NCBI GenBank assembly: GCA_026415715.1
Contig: JAOAGO010000005.1
Location: 1 to 64,000, forward strand
DNA length: 64,000 nucleotides
Direction: 5' to 3'
DNA from: Chitinophagaceae bacterium
Lineage (GTDB): Bacteria > Bacteroidota > Bacteroidia > Chitinophagales > Chitinophagaceae
The number at the start of each line of letters is the position of its first letter. Within the stretch, counting starts at the first letter, position 1. The notes below the pieces were generated by a model that saw nothing but the letters and a program-made list of their open reading frames with translations, was not told where the DNA came from and ran no database searches. The translations under genes and the position numbers were made by a program. Of the stretch, positions 46,283-55,436 are shown one piece after another.

Positions 46283-49200
46283 ATGAATAAAAAATTTTTT
46301 TTATTAATTCCAATCTTAATTGCCTCCTACTTTCCAATTAATCAAAATGTTTATAAAGAAAAGAATGAAGTTGATAAAACTTTGAACAATCAGTTAAAAT
46401 CAGGTATTCCATTCAACGTTCCGTATCAGGGAATCGAAAAAGAATACAGATCCGACAAAATAAATTTCAAGCATTGGTTTTCAGAAATTCGGAATAATAT
46501 CCTGCAATCGGAATATTATATCCGCTGGCAGAAGGCTTACGGATGTTATTCCTCTCCAAACAGATTACAGAATTTGCGTTTTTTTTATTATGAAGACGGG
46601 TATGCAGTCTCGCCGAGAGCGATTAGAATTTTAACAGAAAAAAATAAATTATATAAGGGCGAAAAAGAAATACAATATAAAGATGAAGAAGATTGGCAAA
46701 TCAAATTTTTTATTGATAAAAAATGGCGGTCAGGAGGAAAATGGAGTATTGAAGGGAATAAAGCTGAATACATAATGCCACATATGACGATACAGTATCT
46801 GAATAATATGGAGGGAATGCGACAGAATTTTATTTTAAATCAAAAAATTTCCGGGAAAATTGAAATTAAAGTGTCATTAAAAACCTTACAGAAATATAAG
46901 GTTTTTTCTGATAAAATAGTATTCTTTCATCATAAAACTAATAGACCGATCCTGGAATACAGAGATCTGAAAGTATGGGATGCAGAACATAAATTGTTAA
47001 AGGGATATTTTAAAAAAATACACAGAGGATTCAAAATTGTTGTAGAAGCTGCTGATGCGGTTTTTCCAGTAACAATTGATCCGTTAAACACTACACCTTC
47101 TGCCATAATTGAAGGAAATCAGAATGATGCCGGTCTCGGAGTATCTGTTTCTTCAGCAGGAGATGTTAATGGAGACGGATACAGTGATATTATTGTTGGG
47201 GCTTATCAATACGATAACGGAAATACAGATGAAGGAGCAGCATTTATATTCCAGGGTTCATCTTCAGGTATTAATACTAGCCCCGCAGCTCAATTAGAGG
47301 TAAATCAGGATAATGCATGGTTTGGTGCTTCGGTTTCCTTAGCCGGAGATATAAACGGAGATGGTTATGGTGATGTTATTGTTGGAGCACCTCAATATGA
47401 TAATGGGAATACTGATGAGGGAGCTGCCTTTTTGTTTCATGGTTCTGCTACCGGAATTAATACCAGTTATTCAACATTATTAGATGGCAATCAAGATGGT
47501 GCAAATCTGGGCCCAGTGTCTACTGCCGGTGATGTGAATGGAGACGGATACAGTGATGTGATTGTGGGAGTTCCTTACTTTGATAACGGCAATTTAAACG
47601 AAGGCCAGGTAAGAGTTTATCATGGATCATCATCAGGATTAAACAGCACCCCAACCACAATACTGGAAAGCAACCAGGATGGCGCTGAGATGGGTTGGGA
47701 TGTTTCTGCGGCAGGAGACGTTAACGGCGACGGCTTTTCTGACATCATTATCGGTATCCCTAAATTTGATAATGGTCAAAACAACGAAGGGATTTGTCAA
47801 ATCTATCATGGCTCTAATACCGGATTAAATTCAACACCAGCAACTACGCTGGAAATGAATCAAAGTGATGCAGATTTCGGATTTTCTGTTTCCACAGCAG
47901 GAGATGTGAATGGAGATGGATATAGCGATATAGTTGTCGGAGCTCCCTTATATGACAATGGACAAACTGATGAAGGAACAGCGTTTGTTTATCATGGATC
48001 TTTCTCCGGAACAAACGCTACCCCGTCCTCAACTTTGGATATGAATCAAACAGATTCAAGATTTGGACATGCTGTTTCTGTAGCCGGTGATTTAAATGCA
48101 GACGGGTATAGCGATATTATCGTCGGCGCTGAATATTATGAAAATCCGGAACCTAATGAAGGCGCATTTTTTATATATACCGGAAGTTCGGGAGGGATAA
48201 CGAACAATCCTGCTGTATCGGTTGAAAGTAATGCTTCTAATACCTTCCTGGGGTTTGCGGTAGCCTCTGCAGGAGATGTAAATGGTGATGGAATGAGTGA
48301 TGTGGTTGTAGGCGGAGACGGTTTTACAAACGGTCAAACCGACGAAGGGGCCGCATTTGTATATCATGGAACCACCAGTGGAATTAATACACTGGAAGCT
48401 GATACATTGGAAAGTAATCAGTCAGAATCCTACTTTGGCATTTCAGTCAACACGGCAGGTGATGTGAATGGCGACGGGTACGACGATGTTATTGCAGGTG
48501 CATGGCTATATGATAACGGGGAAACGGATGAAGGAGCTGCCTTTATTTATCACGGAAGTATATCAGGAATAAACACGAGTCCGGCTCTTATGATTGAAAG
48601 CAATCAAGCCGGAGCTGGATTCGGATCTTCCGTTTCCTCAGCCGGCGATGTGAACGGAGACGGATACAGTGATATAATTGTTGGCGCTTTTTTATACAGT
48701 AACCCCGAAAATCAGGAAGGAAGAGTATATGTTTATCATGGTTCAGCCTCGGGCGTAAATAGTACACCCGCTGCCACTATGGAAAGCAATCAAAACGGCG
48801 CATGGTTTGGATTCGTTTCTTCAGCCGGCGATATAAACGGAGATGGATATAGCGATGTTATTGCTGGAGCTCCGTTATATGATTTCGATTTAACCGATGA
48901 AGGCGGTGCATTTCTGTATTATGGCAGTTCAACTGGAATTAATACAAATCCTGCAGTAAGCCTGGAAGGAAATCAAACCGATTCATATTTTGGTTTAAGT
49001 ATCTCTGCGGCCGGAGATGTAAACGGCGATGGATACGGGGACATCATTATTGGAGCACCATTACATGATAATGGTCAAACCGATGAGGGAAGGATATATA
49101 TATATCATGGATCTTCAACAGGGATTTCAAGCACGCCTTCTGCAACCAGGGAAAGCGATATAAACAGTGCTGGTTTTGGCAGATCCGTTTCCTCGGCCGG

Positions 49201-50644
49201 TGATGTAAATGGAGACGGATTCAGTGATGTAATTATAGGCGCCCCGGGTTATTCAAATAATGAAACAGAGGAAGGAGCTGCTTATTTATTTCATGGATCA
49301 AGTTCGGGCATAAGTACATCTGCAGATTTAATATTAGAAAGTAATCAAAATAATGCCAATTTTGGAATTTGTGTCTCTTCAGCAGGGGATGTTAATGGTG
49401 ACGGATATAATGATATTATAATCGGAGCTGAATATTATGACAACGGACAAAATAATGAGGGCAGGGCATTTATTTACCATGGCTCGCCATCAGGTATTAA
49501 TTCTGGCAATTTTTATTTTATAGAAAGTAATCAGAATGGAGCTTTGTTTGGGGTGTCTGTGTCTTCAGCCGGTGATGTGAACGCCGACGGATTTAGCGAT
49601 ATACTGGTAGGCGCTGACTACTACGATAAGCCTTTGACAGATGAAGGAATTGTTGTTGTGAATCATGGAAATTTAAAAGGGGATAATGTTATCCGGAATA
49701 ACATTAGGATTTATGATGATAATTTAACCACGCTGTACGGCAGCTCAAATTTTTCTGATAATCATTTTGGGATAGGACTATATGTAAAATCCTTTTTAGG
49801 CAGAGACAGCGGAAAGCTTGTTTGGGAAGTGCGGAAAAATTTTGATGCTTATAGCGGAAATCCGATTACGAATAGTGTTTCATACAGTGGTCAACAAACC
49901 ACATTTACCAACTTGGGTCTTGTCGGTACGGAACTGAAAAATGTTGTAACTAAAGCGAACGGTGCCTTATACACTAAAATGCGGGCACGAGTAAGATATC
50001 ACCTGGCAAAAGCAATTACAGGTCAGGTATACGGACCTTGGCGTACCTGGTCATTACGTAAATCCAATCATTTTCATTTAGGAGTAATTAAAACAGGAAT
50101 TTTATTACCCGTTGATTTGGTCAGTTTTAGGGTTTCCTGGCTTCAAAAGGGACAATCTGCACAAATTAGTTTTCACACTGTTAACGAAAACAGAGTAGAG
50201 GCATATGAAATAGAACGTAGCCGGGATGGAATTCATTTCACTAAAGTAGTGAAAATACCGGCACGAAATATTGGAGTTCAGCAAAGTTACCAGTATGCAG
50301 ATTATGAAGCACAAAGCCGGAAAGTTTACTATCGGTTGAAAATACTGGAATTATCAGGTTCATATCAGTACAGTAACATAGTAAAGTTGACGCATCAGGG
50401 AATAGAAGATATTTTAGTTTATCCAAATCCGGCACGGGAAAATATTCAGATAGGTTTAACCAAAGAATTCAGAAGCCTGGAGGTTGATGTATGGGATATA
50501 GGTGGACGTTTAGTAAAACAAATTACACTGAATCGTCCCGGCCGACAAGTTATGTTACCCACCGGGGATTTGCCAGCAGGAATTTATTGGCTGCATTTAA
50601 GAACAGAAAACAACAGGCAGACTGTTAAATTAGTAAAAGAGTAA
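46283..50644 (+). CDS. Secreted protein with 14 FG-GAP repeats and a type IX sorting domain
   Basis: The 1453-residue protein begins with a signal peptide and an N-terminal domain (about 30-270, ending VFPVTIDPL) found before FG-GAP repeats in other large secreted proteins. Residues about 275-1130 hold 14 repeats of about 60 residues, each with a calcium-loop core GDVNGDGYSDIIVGA, like integrin alpha propellers; 14 repeats fit two seven-bladed propellers. A further beta-rich region follows, then about residues 1370-1453 form a type IX sorting domain (DILVYPNPARENIQI, GGRLVKQI, LPAGIYWLHL, ending KLVKE). The protein should be exported through the type IX system and fixed to the surface or released. 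Its coding sequence is more A/T-rich than its neighbours. Confidence 0.9.
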   Translation: MNKKFFLLIPILIASYFPINQNVYKEKNEVDKTLNNQLKSGIPFNVPYQGIEKEYRSDKINFKHWFSEIRNNILQSEYYIRWQKAYGCYSSPNRLQNLRFFYYEDGYAVSPRAIRILTEKNKLYKGEKEIQYKDEEDWQIKFFIDKKWRSGGKWSIEGNKAEYIMPHMTIQYLNNMEGMRQNFILNQKISGKIEIKVSLKTLQKYKVFSDKIVFFHHKTNRPILEYRDLKVWDAEHKLLKGYFKKIHRGFKIVVEAADAVFPVTIDPLNTTPSAIIEGNQNDAGLGVSVSSAGDVNGDGYSDIIVGAYQYDNGNTDEGAAFIFQGSSSGINTSPAAQLEVNQDNAWFGASVSLAGDINGDGYGDVIVGAPQYDNGNTDEGAAFLFHGSATGINTSYSTLLDGNQDGANLGPVSTAGDVNGDGYSDVIVGVPYFDNGNLNEGQVRVYHGSSSGLNSTPTTILESNQDGAEMGWDVSAAGDVNGDGFSDIIIGIPKFDNGQNNEGICQIYHGSNTGLNSTPATTLEMNQSDADFGFSVSTAGDVNGDGYSDIVVGAPLYDNGQTDEGTAFVYHGSFSGTNATPSSTLDMNQTDSRFGHAVSVAGDLNADGYSDIIVGAEYYENPEPNEGAFFIYTGSSGGITNNPAVSVESNASNTFLGFAVASAGDVNGDGMSDVVVGGDGFTNGQTDEGAAFVYHGTTSGINTLEADTLESNQSESYFGISVNTAGDVNGDGYDDVIAGAWLYDNGETDEGAAFIYHGSISGINTSPALMIESNQAGAGFGSSVSSAGDVNGDGYSDIIVGAFLYSNPENQEGRVYVYHGSASGVNSTPAATMESNQNGAWFGFVSSAGDINGDGYSDVIAGAPLYDFDLTDEGGAFLYYGSSTGINTNPAVSLEGNQTDSYFGLSISAAGDVNGDGYGDIIIGAPLHDNGQTDEGRIYIYHGSSTGISSTPSATRESDINSAGFGRSVSSAGDVNGDGFSDVIIGAPGYSNNETEEGAAYLFHGSSSGISTSADLILESNQNNANFGICVSSAGDVNGDGYNDIIIGAEYYDNGQNNEGRAFIYHGSPSGINSGNFYFIESNQNGALFGVSVSSAGDVNADGFSDILVGADYYDKPLTDEGIVVVNHGNLKGDNVIRNNIRIYDDNLTTLYGSSNFSDNHFGIGLYVKSFLGRDSGKLVWEVRKNFDAYSGNPITNSVSYSGQQTTFTNLGLVGTELKNVVTKANGALYTKMRARVRYHLAKAITGQVYGPWRTWSLRKSNHFHLGVIKTGILLPVDLVSFRVSWLQKGQSAQISFHTVNENRVEAYEIERSRDGIHFTKVVKIPARNIGVQQSYQYADYEAQSRKVYYRLKILELSGSYQYSNIVKLTHQGIEDILVYPNPARENIQIGLTKEFRSLEVDVWDIGGRLVKQITLNRPGRQVMLPTGDLPAGIYWLHLRTENNRQTVKLVKE
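47140..49680 (+). repeat. Tandem FG-GAP-coding repeat block, 14 units of about 180 bases
   Basis: Inside the giant secreted gene, near-identical stretches such as GATGTAAATGGAGACGGATA recur about every 170-190 bases. The units are diverged at the third codon position, showing selection on the protein rather than recent DNA duplication. Repeat cores vary at the loop (NGDGYSD, NGDGFSD, NADGYSD, NGDGMSD). This is a coding repeat, not a CRISPR array. Confidence 0.85.
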
Positions 50645-50723
50645 AAAAGAAAAAACCTGAAAGTTTGGGAAAACTTAACTTAAAAAAAAATTATCCAACT
50701 GTAGGCTTTTATAGTATATAATT

Positions 50724-51950
50724 TTAGAGCTTATTTTTTAAGTTGTTTTCCAGAACTTCCAGAAATTCTTCGGTATAAAGGTAATGCTCTCCGTGATTCA
50801 CTTTATTTCCGTGAATGCAAACGGCAAGGTCTTTTGTCATCTTTCCGCTTTCCACGGTCTCAATACATACAGATTCTAACTTCTCGCAAAAATCTATAAG
50901 TTCGGCGTTGCCGTCCAACTTTCCGCGAAAGGCAAGGCCGCGGGTCCAGGCAAATATGCTGGCAATGGGATTGGTACTGGTAGGTTTACCGGCCTGGTAG
51001 TCGCGATAATGGCGAGTTACCGTTCCGTGTGCAGCTTCGGCTTCCATGATTTTCCCGTCCGGCGTAATCAGTACCGACGTCATTAATCCGAGTGAACCAA
51101 AACCCTGTGCAACGGCATCACTCTGTACATCGCCGTCGTAGTTTTTACAGGCCCATACAAAGCCACCATTCCATTTCAGGGCGCTGGCCACCATGTCATC
51201 AATTAAACGATGTTCGTAAGTTATTCCGGCCTCTTCAAAAGCTGATTTGAATTCGTTTTCATAGATTTCCTGAAAAATGTCTTTAAACCGGCCGTCATAT
51301 TTTTTAAGGATAGTGTTTTTGGTTGAAAGATAGAGAGGCCATTTTTTATTCAGAGCTATGTTAAAACAACTGCGGGCAAAACCTCTGATACTTTCATCAG
51401 TGTTATACATGCCGAGTGCTACGCCTCCGCCCTGAAAAGTAAATACTTCATGTTCAAACACACTACCGTCTTCGCCTTCAAATTTTAAGGTAAGTTTTCC
51501 TTTTCCGGGTATCAGAAAATCGGTAGCACGGTATTGATCACCGAAGGCATGACGCCCTACGATAATGGGCATTGTCCAGTTGCTGACTAACCGGGGAACA
51601 TTTTTTATAACAATCGGTTCTCTGAAAACCGTTCCATCCAGAATATTCCGGATAGTTCCGTTCGGGCTTTTCCACATTTGTTTCAGATTGAATTCTTTCA
51701 CACGGGCTTCATCCGGAGTGATGGTAGCACATTTTATACCCACGCCGTATTCTTTTATGGCTAAAGCCGCATCAACAGTAACCTGATCATTGGTATTATC
51801 TCTGTTTTCGATTCCGAGGTCAAAATATTTTATTTCAAGATCAAGATAGGGGAGGATTAAGCGTTCTTTGATGAACTTCCATATAATTCGGGTCATTTCA
51901 TCTCCATCCAGCTCAACTACGGGATTTAATACTTTAATTTTTTTTATCAT
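50724..51950 (-). CDS. icd: NADP-dependent isocitrate dehydrogenase, eukaryotic-like type
   Basis: The enzyme converts isocitrate to 2-oxoglutarate with NADP. The ORF track starts at TTG 51971, but a -7 promoter box covers that codon, so the ATG at 51950 ([22 protein letters not shown]) is the start, giving 408 residues. The opening motif, the substrate loop [21 protein letters not shown] and [26 protein letters not shown] match the dimeric NADP-IDH shared with eukaryotes, not the E. coli form. Cytoplasmic. It converges with the FG-GAP gene and diverges from the regulator pseudogene. Confidence 0.95.
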   Translation of the reverse strand: MIKKIKVLNPVVELDGDEMTRIIWKFIKERLILPYLDLEIKYFDLGIENRDNTNDQVTVDAALAIKEYGVGIKCATITPDEARVKEFNLKQMWKSPNGTIRNILDGTVFREPIVIKNVPRLVSNWTMPIIVGRHAFGDQYRATDFLIPGKGKLTLKFEGEDGSVFEHEVFTFQGGGVALGMYNTDESIRGFARSCFNIALNKKWPLYLSTKNTILKKYDGRFKDIFQEIYENEFKSAFEEAGITYEHRLIDDMVASALKWNGGFVWACKNYDGDVQSDAVAQGFGSLGLMTSVLITPDGKIMEAEAAHGTVTRHYRDYQAGKPTSTNPIASIFAWTRGLAFRGKLDGNAELIDFCEKLESVCIETVESGKMTKDLAVCIHGNKVNHGEHYLYTEEFLEVLENNLKNKL

Positions 51951-51968
51951 AAAGAAATATTTTGCGTG

Positions 51969-51976
51969 CAAACGTA
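51969..51976 (-). promoter_or_regulatory. -7 promoter element of icd
   Basis: On the minus strand TACGTTTG matches TAnnTTTG exactly, 18 bases before the ATG at 51950. It overlaps the TTG chosen in the ORF track and so decides the start codon. Confidence 0.5.
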
Positions 51977-51993
51977 CATTAAAAGATTGTATT

Positions 51994-52033
51994 TACCATC
52001 ACTAGAATCTAGAATAAAGACGTTTTGATGGTA
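51994..52033. promoter_or_regulatory. Nested palindromes between icd and the Crp/Fnr remnant
   Basis: TACCATCA (51994-52001) and TGATGGTA (52026-52033) form an eight-base inverted repeat with 24 bases between; immediately inside the left arm sits CTAGAATCTAG (52002-52012), a perfect palindrome. The pair lies upstream of the icd -7 box and may bind a regulator. Confidence 0.35.
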
Positions 52034-52131
52034 TAGATTTTAAAACAAATTGAAAAAATATTTAAGGTTTAAAAAAAATCAAAAAATGATGTAACTTTTC
52101 CTGAGAGAAAATTCAATCTCTTTTTCAATAT

Positions 52132-52726
52132 ATGGATAGATTTCGACTTTTTTTTAATTATTTGTCAAAATTTATTCCGATATCAAATCATGAGTTCAAT
52201 GAAGAGATTGTACCGTACATCCTCCTGCGCACATTTGATAAAAAAGAATTTCTTTTAAAGGAGGGGGAAATTGAAAATTATTTCAATTTTATTTTAAAAG
52301 GGCTGATTCGGAAATATTATTTATCTGAAAGGAAAACATGAGATAAATACACAAATCTCTTACGAAGGTCATATTATTCAAAGTCAGAAATCTTTTCACA
52401 GTCGTACACCATCTGAATATTTTATACAGGCCTTAGAGCCAAGTTCGGCCGTTTTAATTTCATATCAAAACCTTGAAAAGATTTTTGAAAAATCAAGAAA
52501 GATGGAATGGCTGGGACGAATTATTATTACTCCGACTATGGTTTTGAAAAACAGATGGCAAATGCAAATGATTAAATTAAGCCCTAGGGAAAGGTTTGTG
52601 CAAGCCTTGTCAAAGCATCCTGAATTGTTGCAAAGAGTACCTCAAAAATATTTAGCTAGTTATCTGAATATTAACCCGGAAACATTCAGTCGTTTCAAGC
52701 ATTTAATGAAAACAGTTAAAATGTAG
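52132..52726 (+). pseudogene. Crp/Fnr family transcription regulator, frameshifted
   Basis: Two ORFs (52132-52341 and 52502-52726) belong to one gene. The first encodes the start of a cyclic-nucleotide-binding domain (EFLLKEGEIENYFNFILKGLIRKYY). In the +1 frame, reading continues without a stop from about 52322 as LKGKHEINTQISYEGHIIQSQ and on to the second ORF, which ends in a winged-helix region (VPQKYLASYLNINPETFSRFKHL). Joined, the product would be about 198 residues, normal for Bacteroidota Crp/Fnr proteins. The break falls between 52317 and 52330, in TATTATTTATCTGAAAGG; removal of TTAT restores RKYYLKGKHEIN. It could be a true mutation or a sequencing error. The recognition helix is kept. 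Confidence 0.8.
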
Positions 52727-52736
52727 AATAATTATT

Positions 52737-53561
52737 TTACCCTAATGCCACATCCAGACACATCATGACAATGAAACCTGCGATAAATCCGAGTACTGAC
52801 CGGTCGGTATACATATCTCTTTGTGTTTCGGGAATAACTTCTTCAACCACAACAAAAATCATGGCTCCGGCCGCAAATGCCAGTGCAAAGGGAAGAATGG
52901 GTTGAATGTACATAACAGCCAGAGCGCCGATGACTCCGGCTACGGGTTCAATAATGGCAGACAACTGCCCGTACCAGAAACATCGAAAGCGGGAAACACC
53001 ATGTCGCCTGAGAGGCATAGCTACGGCCACTCCTTCAGGAAAATTTTGTATTCCGATTCCGATAGCCAGCGCAATAGCGGAAGCAAAAGAAGCCTCTTCT
53101 ATACCTAAGGCCGCCGCGCCAAATAATACTCCCACGGCAAGGCCTTCCGGTAAATTATGCAGTGTGATTGCCAAAATCAGCAACGTGGTTCTGTGTAGCT
53201 TTGATTTCAGCCCCTCGCTTTCTTCAATACCGAAATTGATATGAAGATGGGGCATGAATTTATCTAAGGCATAGATAAAAAGACTTCCTGTTAAAAAACC
53301 AATAACGGCAGGCATCCAGCTCAGGCCGGGATATAATTTTTCTGACATTTCAATAGCAGGATTGAGTAACGACCAGAAACTGGCAGCAACCATAACTCCT
53401 CCGGTAAAACCCAGCATCGGGTCAAGTACTCCGCGGTTAAGGGTTTTGAAAAAAAAGACAAAAGAGGCTCCCAGGGCAGTCAAAAACCATGTGAATGTTG
53501 TAGCCAGTAAGGCCGACCATACCGGGCCGATTTTTACAAAAAACTGCTCTATGATTTCCAT
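52737..53561 (-). CDS. ZIP family divalent metal transporter (GufA-like)
   Basis: The 274-residue protein has about eight spans. The metal-binding signatures of spans IV and V are visible as ITLHNLPEGLAVGV and IGIQNFPEGVAVAMPL. Such transporters import zinc, and some carry iron or manganese. The gene is 11 bases downstream of a DtxR-family repressor on the same strand, so the two form an operon; DtxR-type control points to manganese or iron as signal, although zinc is not excluded. It converges with the frameshifted regulator 10 bases away. Confidence 0.88.
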   Translation of the reverse strand: MEIIEQFFVKIGPVWSALLATTFTWFLTALGASFVFFFKTLNRGVLDPMLGFTGGVMVAASFWSLLNPAIEMSEKLYPGLSWMPAVIGFLTGSLFIYALDKFMPHLHINFGIEESEGLKSKLHRTTLLILAITLHNLPEGLAVGVLFGAAALGIEEASFASAIALAIGIGIQNFPEGVAVAMPLRRHGVSRFRCFWYGQLSAIIEPVAGVIGALAVMYIQPILPFALAFAAGAMIFVVVEEVIPETQRDMYTDRSVLGFIAGFIVMMCLDVALG

Positions 53562-53572
53562 AGTTTCTGATT

Positions 53573-54232
53573 TTATGTCACAACAACAAATATTTGTTCC
53601 GCAATTGTTTTACTTAAGTTAATACTTCGTTGGCGGTTTATTCTTACATCAAGCGATTCGTCAAAAGCATTACGTTTTAAAATTTCAATCGGCGTTCCGA
53701 TTTTCATGTTTCGCTGGCGCAGCATTTCCAGCAGGGAAAAACTCTGGTTTGTCACCCGGCTGATAAGTGCAGAGGTATTTTCAGGCAGTTCTGTCAGACA
53801 GATAACATCTGCGGTTGCCAACTGTCCGTCTTTGTCTGGTATAGGATCGCCGTGCGGATCCAGTCGGGGAAAACCTAAAAAAGCATCCAGCCGGTCAATG
53901 AGTTTTTTGTGACGAACGTGTTCTAACTCTTCGGCCAGTTCATGCACTTCTTCCCAACTGAAACGTAATTTTTCTGCCAGGAAATATTCCCATAAACGGT
54001 GGCGTCGGATAATCCCTAATGCCGCTTTGTTGCCTTCCTGAGTTAAACGAAAGCCTCTGTAAGGCTGATAATGTAAAAGTTTTTTCGATTTTAATTTTTT
54101 TGTCATTTCCGTTACGGAAGCGGGTTTGGTTTTTAATGCTTTAGCCAAGGACGTTGTAGAGACCAGGCCCGACTGGTCCTGCAAGTGATATATGACTTTA
54201 AGGTAATTTTCTTCGCTGACAGAATATTTCAT
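53573..54232 (-). CDS. DtxR/MntR-family metal-dependent transcription repressor
   Basis: The 219-residue protein has an N-terminal winged helix (about 1-65: YSVSEENYLKVIYHLQDQSG, TTSLAKALKTKPASVTEMTKKL), a metal-binding and dimer domain (about 66-140, with RRHRLWEYFLAEKL and EELEHVRHKKLIDRL, HGDPIP) and a C-terminal SH3-like FeoA domain. When loaded with Mn(II) or Fe(II), such proteins bind DNA and stop metal uptake. It leads the operon with the ZIP transporter, and two overlapping dyads typical of DtxR sites cover its promoter, so it probably regulates itself and the transporter. Confidence 0.92.
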   Translation of the reverse strand: MKYSVSEENYLKVIYHLQDQSGLVSTTSLAKALKTKPASVTEMTKKLKSKKLLHYQPYRGFRLTQEGNKAALGIIRRHRLWEYFLAEKLRFSWEEVHELAEELEHVRHKKLIDRLDAFLGFPRLDPHGDPIPDKDGQLATADVICLTELPENTSALISRVTNQSFSLLEMLRQRNMKIGTPIEILKRNAFDESLDVRINRQRSINLSKTIAEQIFVVVT

Positions 54233-54236
54233 ATAA

Positions 54237-54265
54237 CCTAAATAAAATTTTAGGCAAATCTAAAA
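54237..54265 (-). promoter_or_regulatory. Two overlapping DtxR-type operators over the dtxR-zip promoter
   Basis: On the plus strand CCTAAA-TAAAAT-TTTAGG (54237-54254) and TTTTAG-GCAAAT-CTAAAA (54248-54265) are overlapping 18-base dyads sharing TTTAGG, similar to the DtxR/IdeR consensus with TTAGG and CCTAA arms. On the minus strand the exact -7 box TAGATTTG (54255-54262) is inside the second dyad, and the likely start site falls in the first. A bound repressor would block transcription. Confidence 0.55.
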
Positions 54266-54291
54266 ATCAAACTTGATATTAAAAAAAATCC

Positions 54292-54323
54292 TTTGGTGAA
54301 AAATCAGAAATCTTATACATTCG
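54292..54323 (+). promoter_or_regulatory. Promoter of the 330-residue lipoprotein gene
   Basis: TTTG (54292-54295) and TACATTCG (54316-54323, one mismatch to TAnnTTTG) are 20 bases apart, 19 bases before the ATG. It begins about 27 bases from the DtxR-type dyads, so it may share some metal control. Confidence 0.45.
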
Positions 54324-54342
54324 TTTTCCTTTTATCGGAATC

Positions 54343-55335
54343 ATGTTTATAAAAAAAATATATTTTTTCTTCGCGTTGCTGTTTTTCTGTTCCTGTCGCG
54401 AAAAAAAAACGATATTGCTTTCCGGAGATGTAAAGGTTACCCGAAATGAATTTATAGAATTCTTTCCGGCAACCGAAATGCCTTTTATTTATTCGGATAC
54501 GCTTTTGGCTAAAAAGAAAAAGGAAAATGATTCATTATTGATCAGTTACAAAGTGTTTACCGATCATGTGCACGACTCAGTTATAACCGGACTGTACGGT
54601 AAAAACGCAAACCCCAAAATATATGCTTTGGGAAAAGCTACCGGACCTAACCAGGAAATTTTACTCTTTGTAAAAACAATTCATAAACAAAAGGATGCGC
54701 TCATCCTTTTCGGTTTTAATAAAGATAATTCCTTTTGTGCCGCTATGCCGGTATTATCCTCACTCAAAGATCCATCAACGTATAAAACGCTGGTGGTTGA
54801 CAAGCGACTCATCATCACGCTGACCACTTCAAAAAAAAATGCAGATGGATCGCTGAGTGAGGGAAAAGACGTGTATGCTTTTAATGCCGACAGTAAAATG
54901 TTTTATACCGTTATGACAGACCCGCTTGCCGATTTGCCGGAACAGTTCATTAATCCGATTGATACCTTTCCGGCCACACAAAAATGGACGGGGGACTACG
55001 GGCCCGATAAGAAAAATCTGATCTCAATACGAAACGGACGTAGCCGGGAAGAAATCACTTTTTTTATTCACCTGGAAAAAGACGACGGCCAATGCAACTC
55101 GGAATTAAAAGGCGAAGCTCGTTTTACATCAGCCAACACAGCCGAATATCATCGTGACGGCGATCCCTGTAAACTTCGTTTTCGTTTTACTTCCTCTTCC
55201 GTTCAATTGGAAGAAATGGAAGGATGCGGTTCCTATCGTCATTTACATTGTACGCTTAACGGTATTTATCCAAGGAAAAAAATTTCAAAACCGAATACCT
55301 CAAAACCTGTTGCACCCAAAACTTCAAAAAAGTAA
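54343..55335 (+). CDS. Lipoprotein of unknown function
   Basis: I do not recognise this 330-residue protein. Its start MFIKKIYFFFALLFFCSCREKKT is a lipoprotein signal with the cysteine at residue 18. The middle has charged, lysine-rich stretches and beta-like segments with no catalytic motif; the C-terminal 75 residues contain four cysteines (QCNSELKG, DPCKLRF, EGCGSYRHLHC) that could form disulfides. It starts divergently from the DtxR-ZIP operon, with a 110-base shared control region, so a role in metal stress is possible but unproven. Confidence 0.7.
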   Translation: MFIKKIYFFFALLFFCSCREKKTILLSGDVKVTRNEFIEFFPATEMPFIYSDTLLAKKKKENDSLLISYKVFTDHVHDSVITGLYGKNANPKIYALGKATGPNQEILLFVKTIHKQKDALILFGFNKDNSFCAAMPVLSSLKDPSTYKTLVVDKRLIITLTTSKKNADGSLSEGKDVYAFNADSKMFYTVMTDPLADLPEQFINPIDTFPATQKWTGDYGPDKKNLISIRNGRSREEITFFIHLEKDDGQCNSELKGEARFTSANTAEYHRDGDPCKLRFRFTSSSVQLEEMEGCGSYRHLHCTLNGIYPRKKISKPNTSKPVAPKTSKK

Positions 55336-55436
55336 ACGTTTGTATGTAAAAATTTTTTGCTGCAGTTTCCAATCTTCAAATTCCGCTAAATCCGCTTTTT
55401 GCTTTTAATTTGCAAAATTTGTGTAAACCATACACT

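Noticed and set aside
47140-49680. Regularly spaced repeats suggesting a CRISPR array
   Set aside because: The reading frame stays open through all units, the repeats encode FG-GAP motifs and vary at third codon positions; there are no cas genes.
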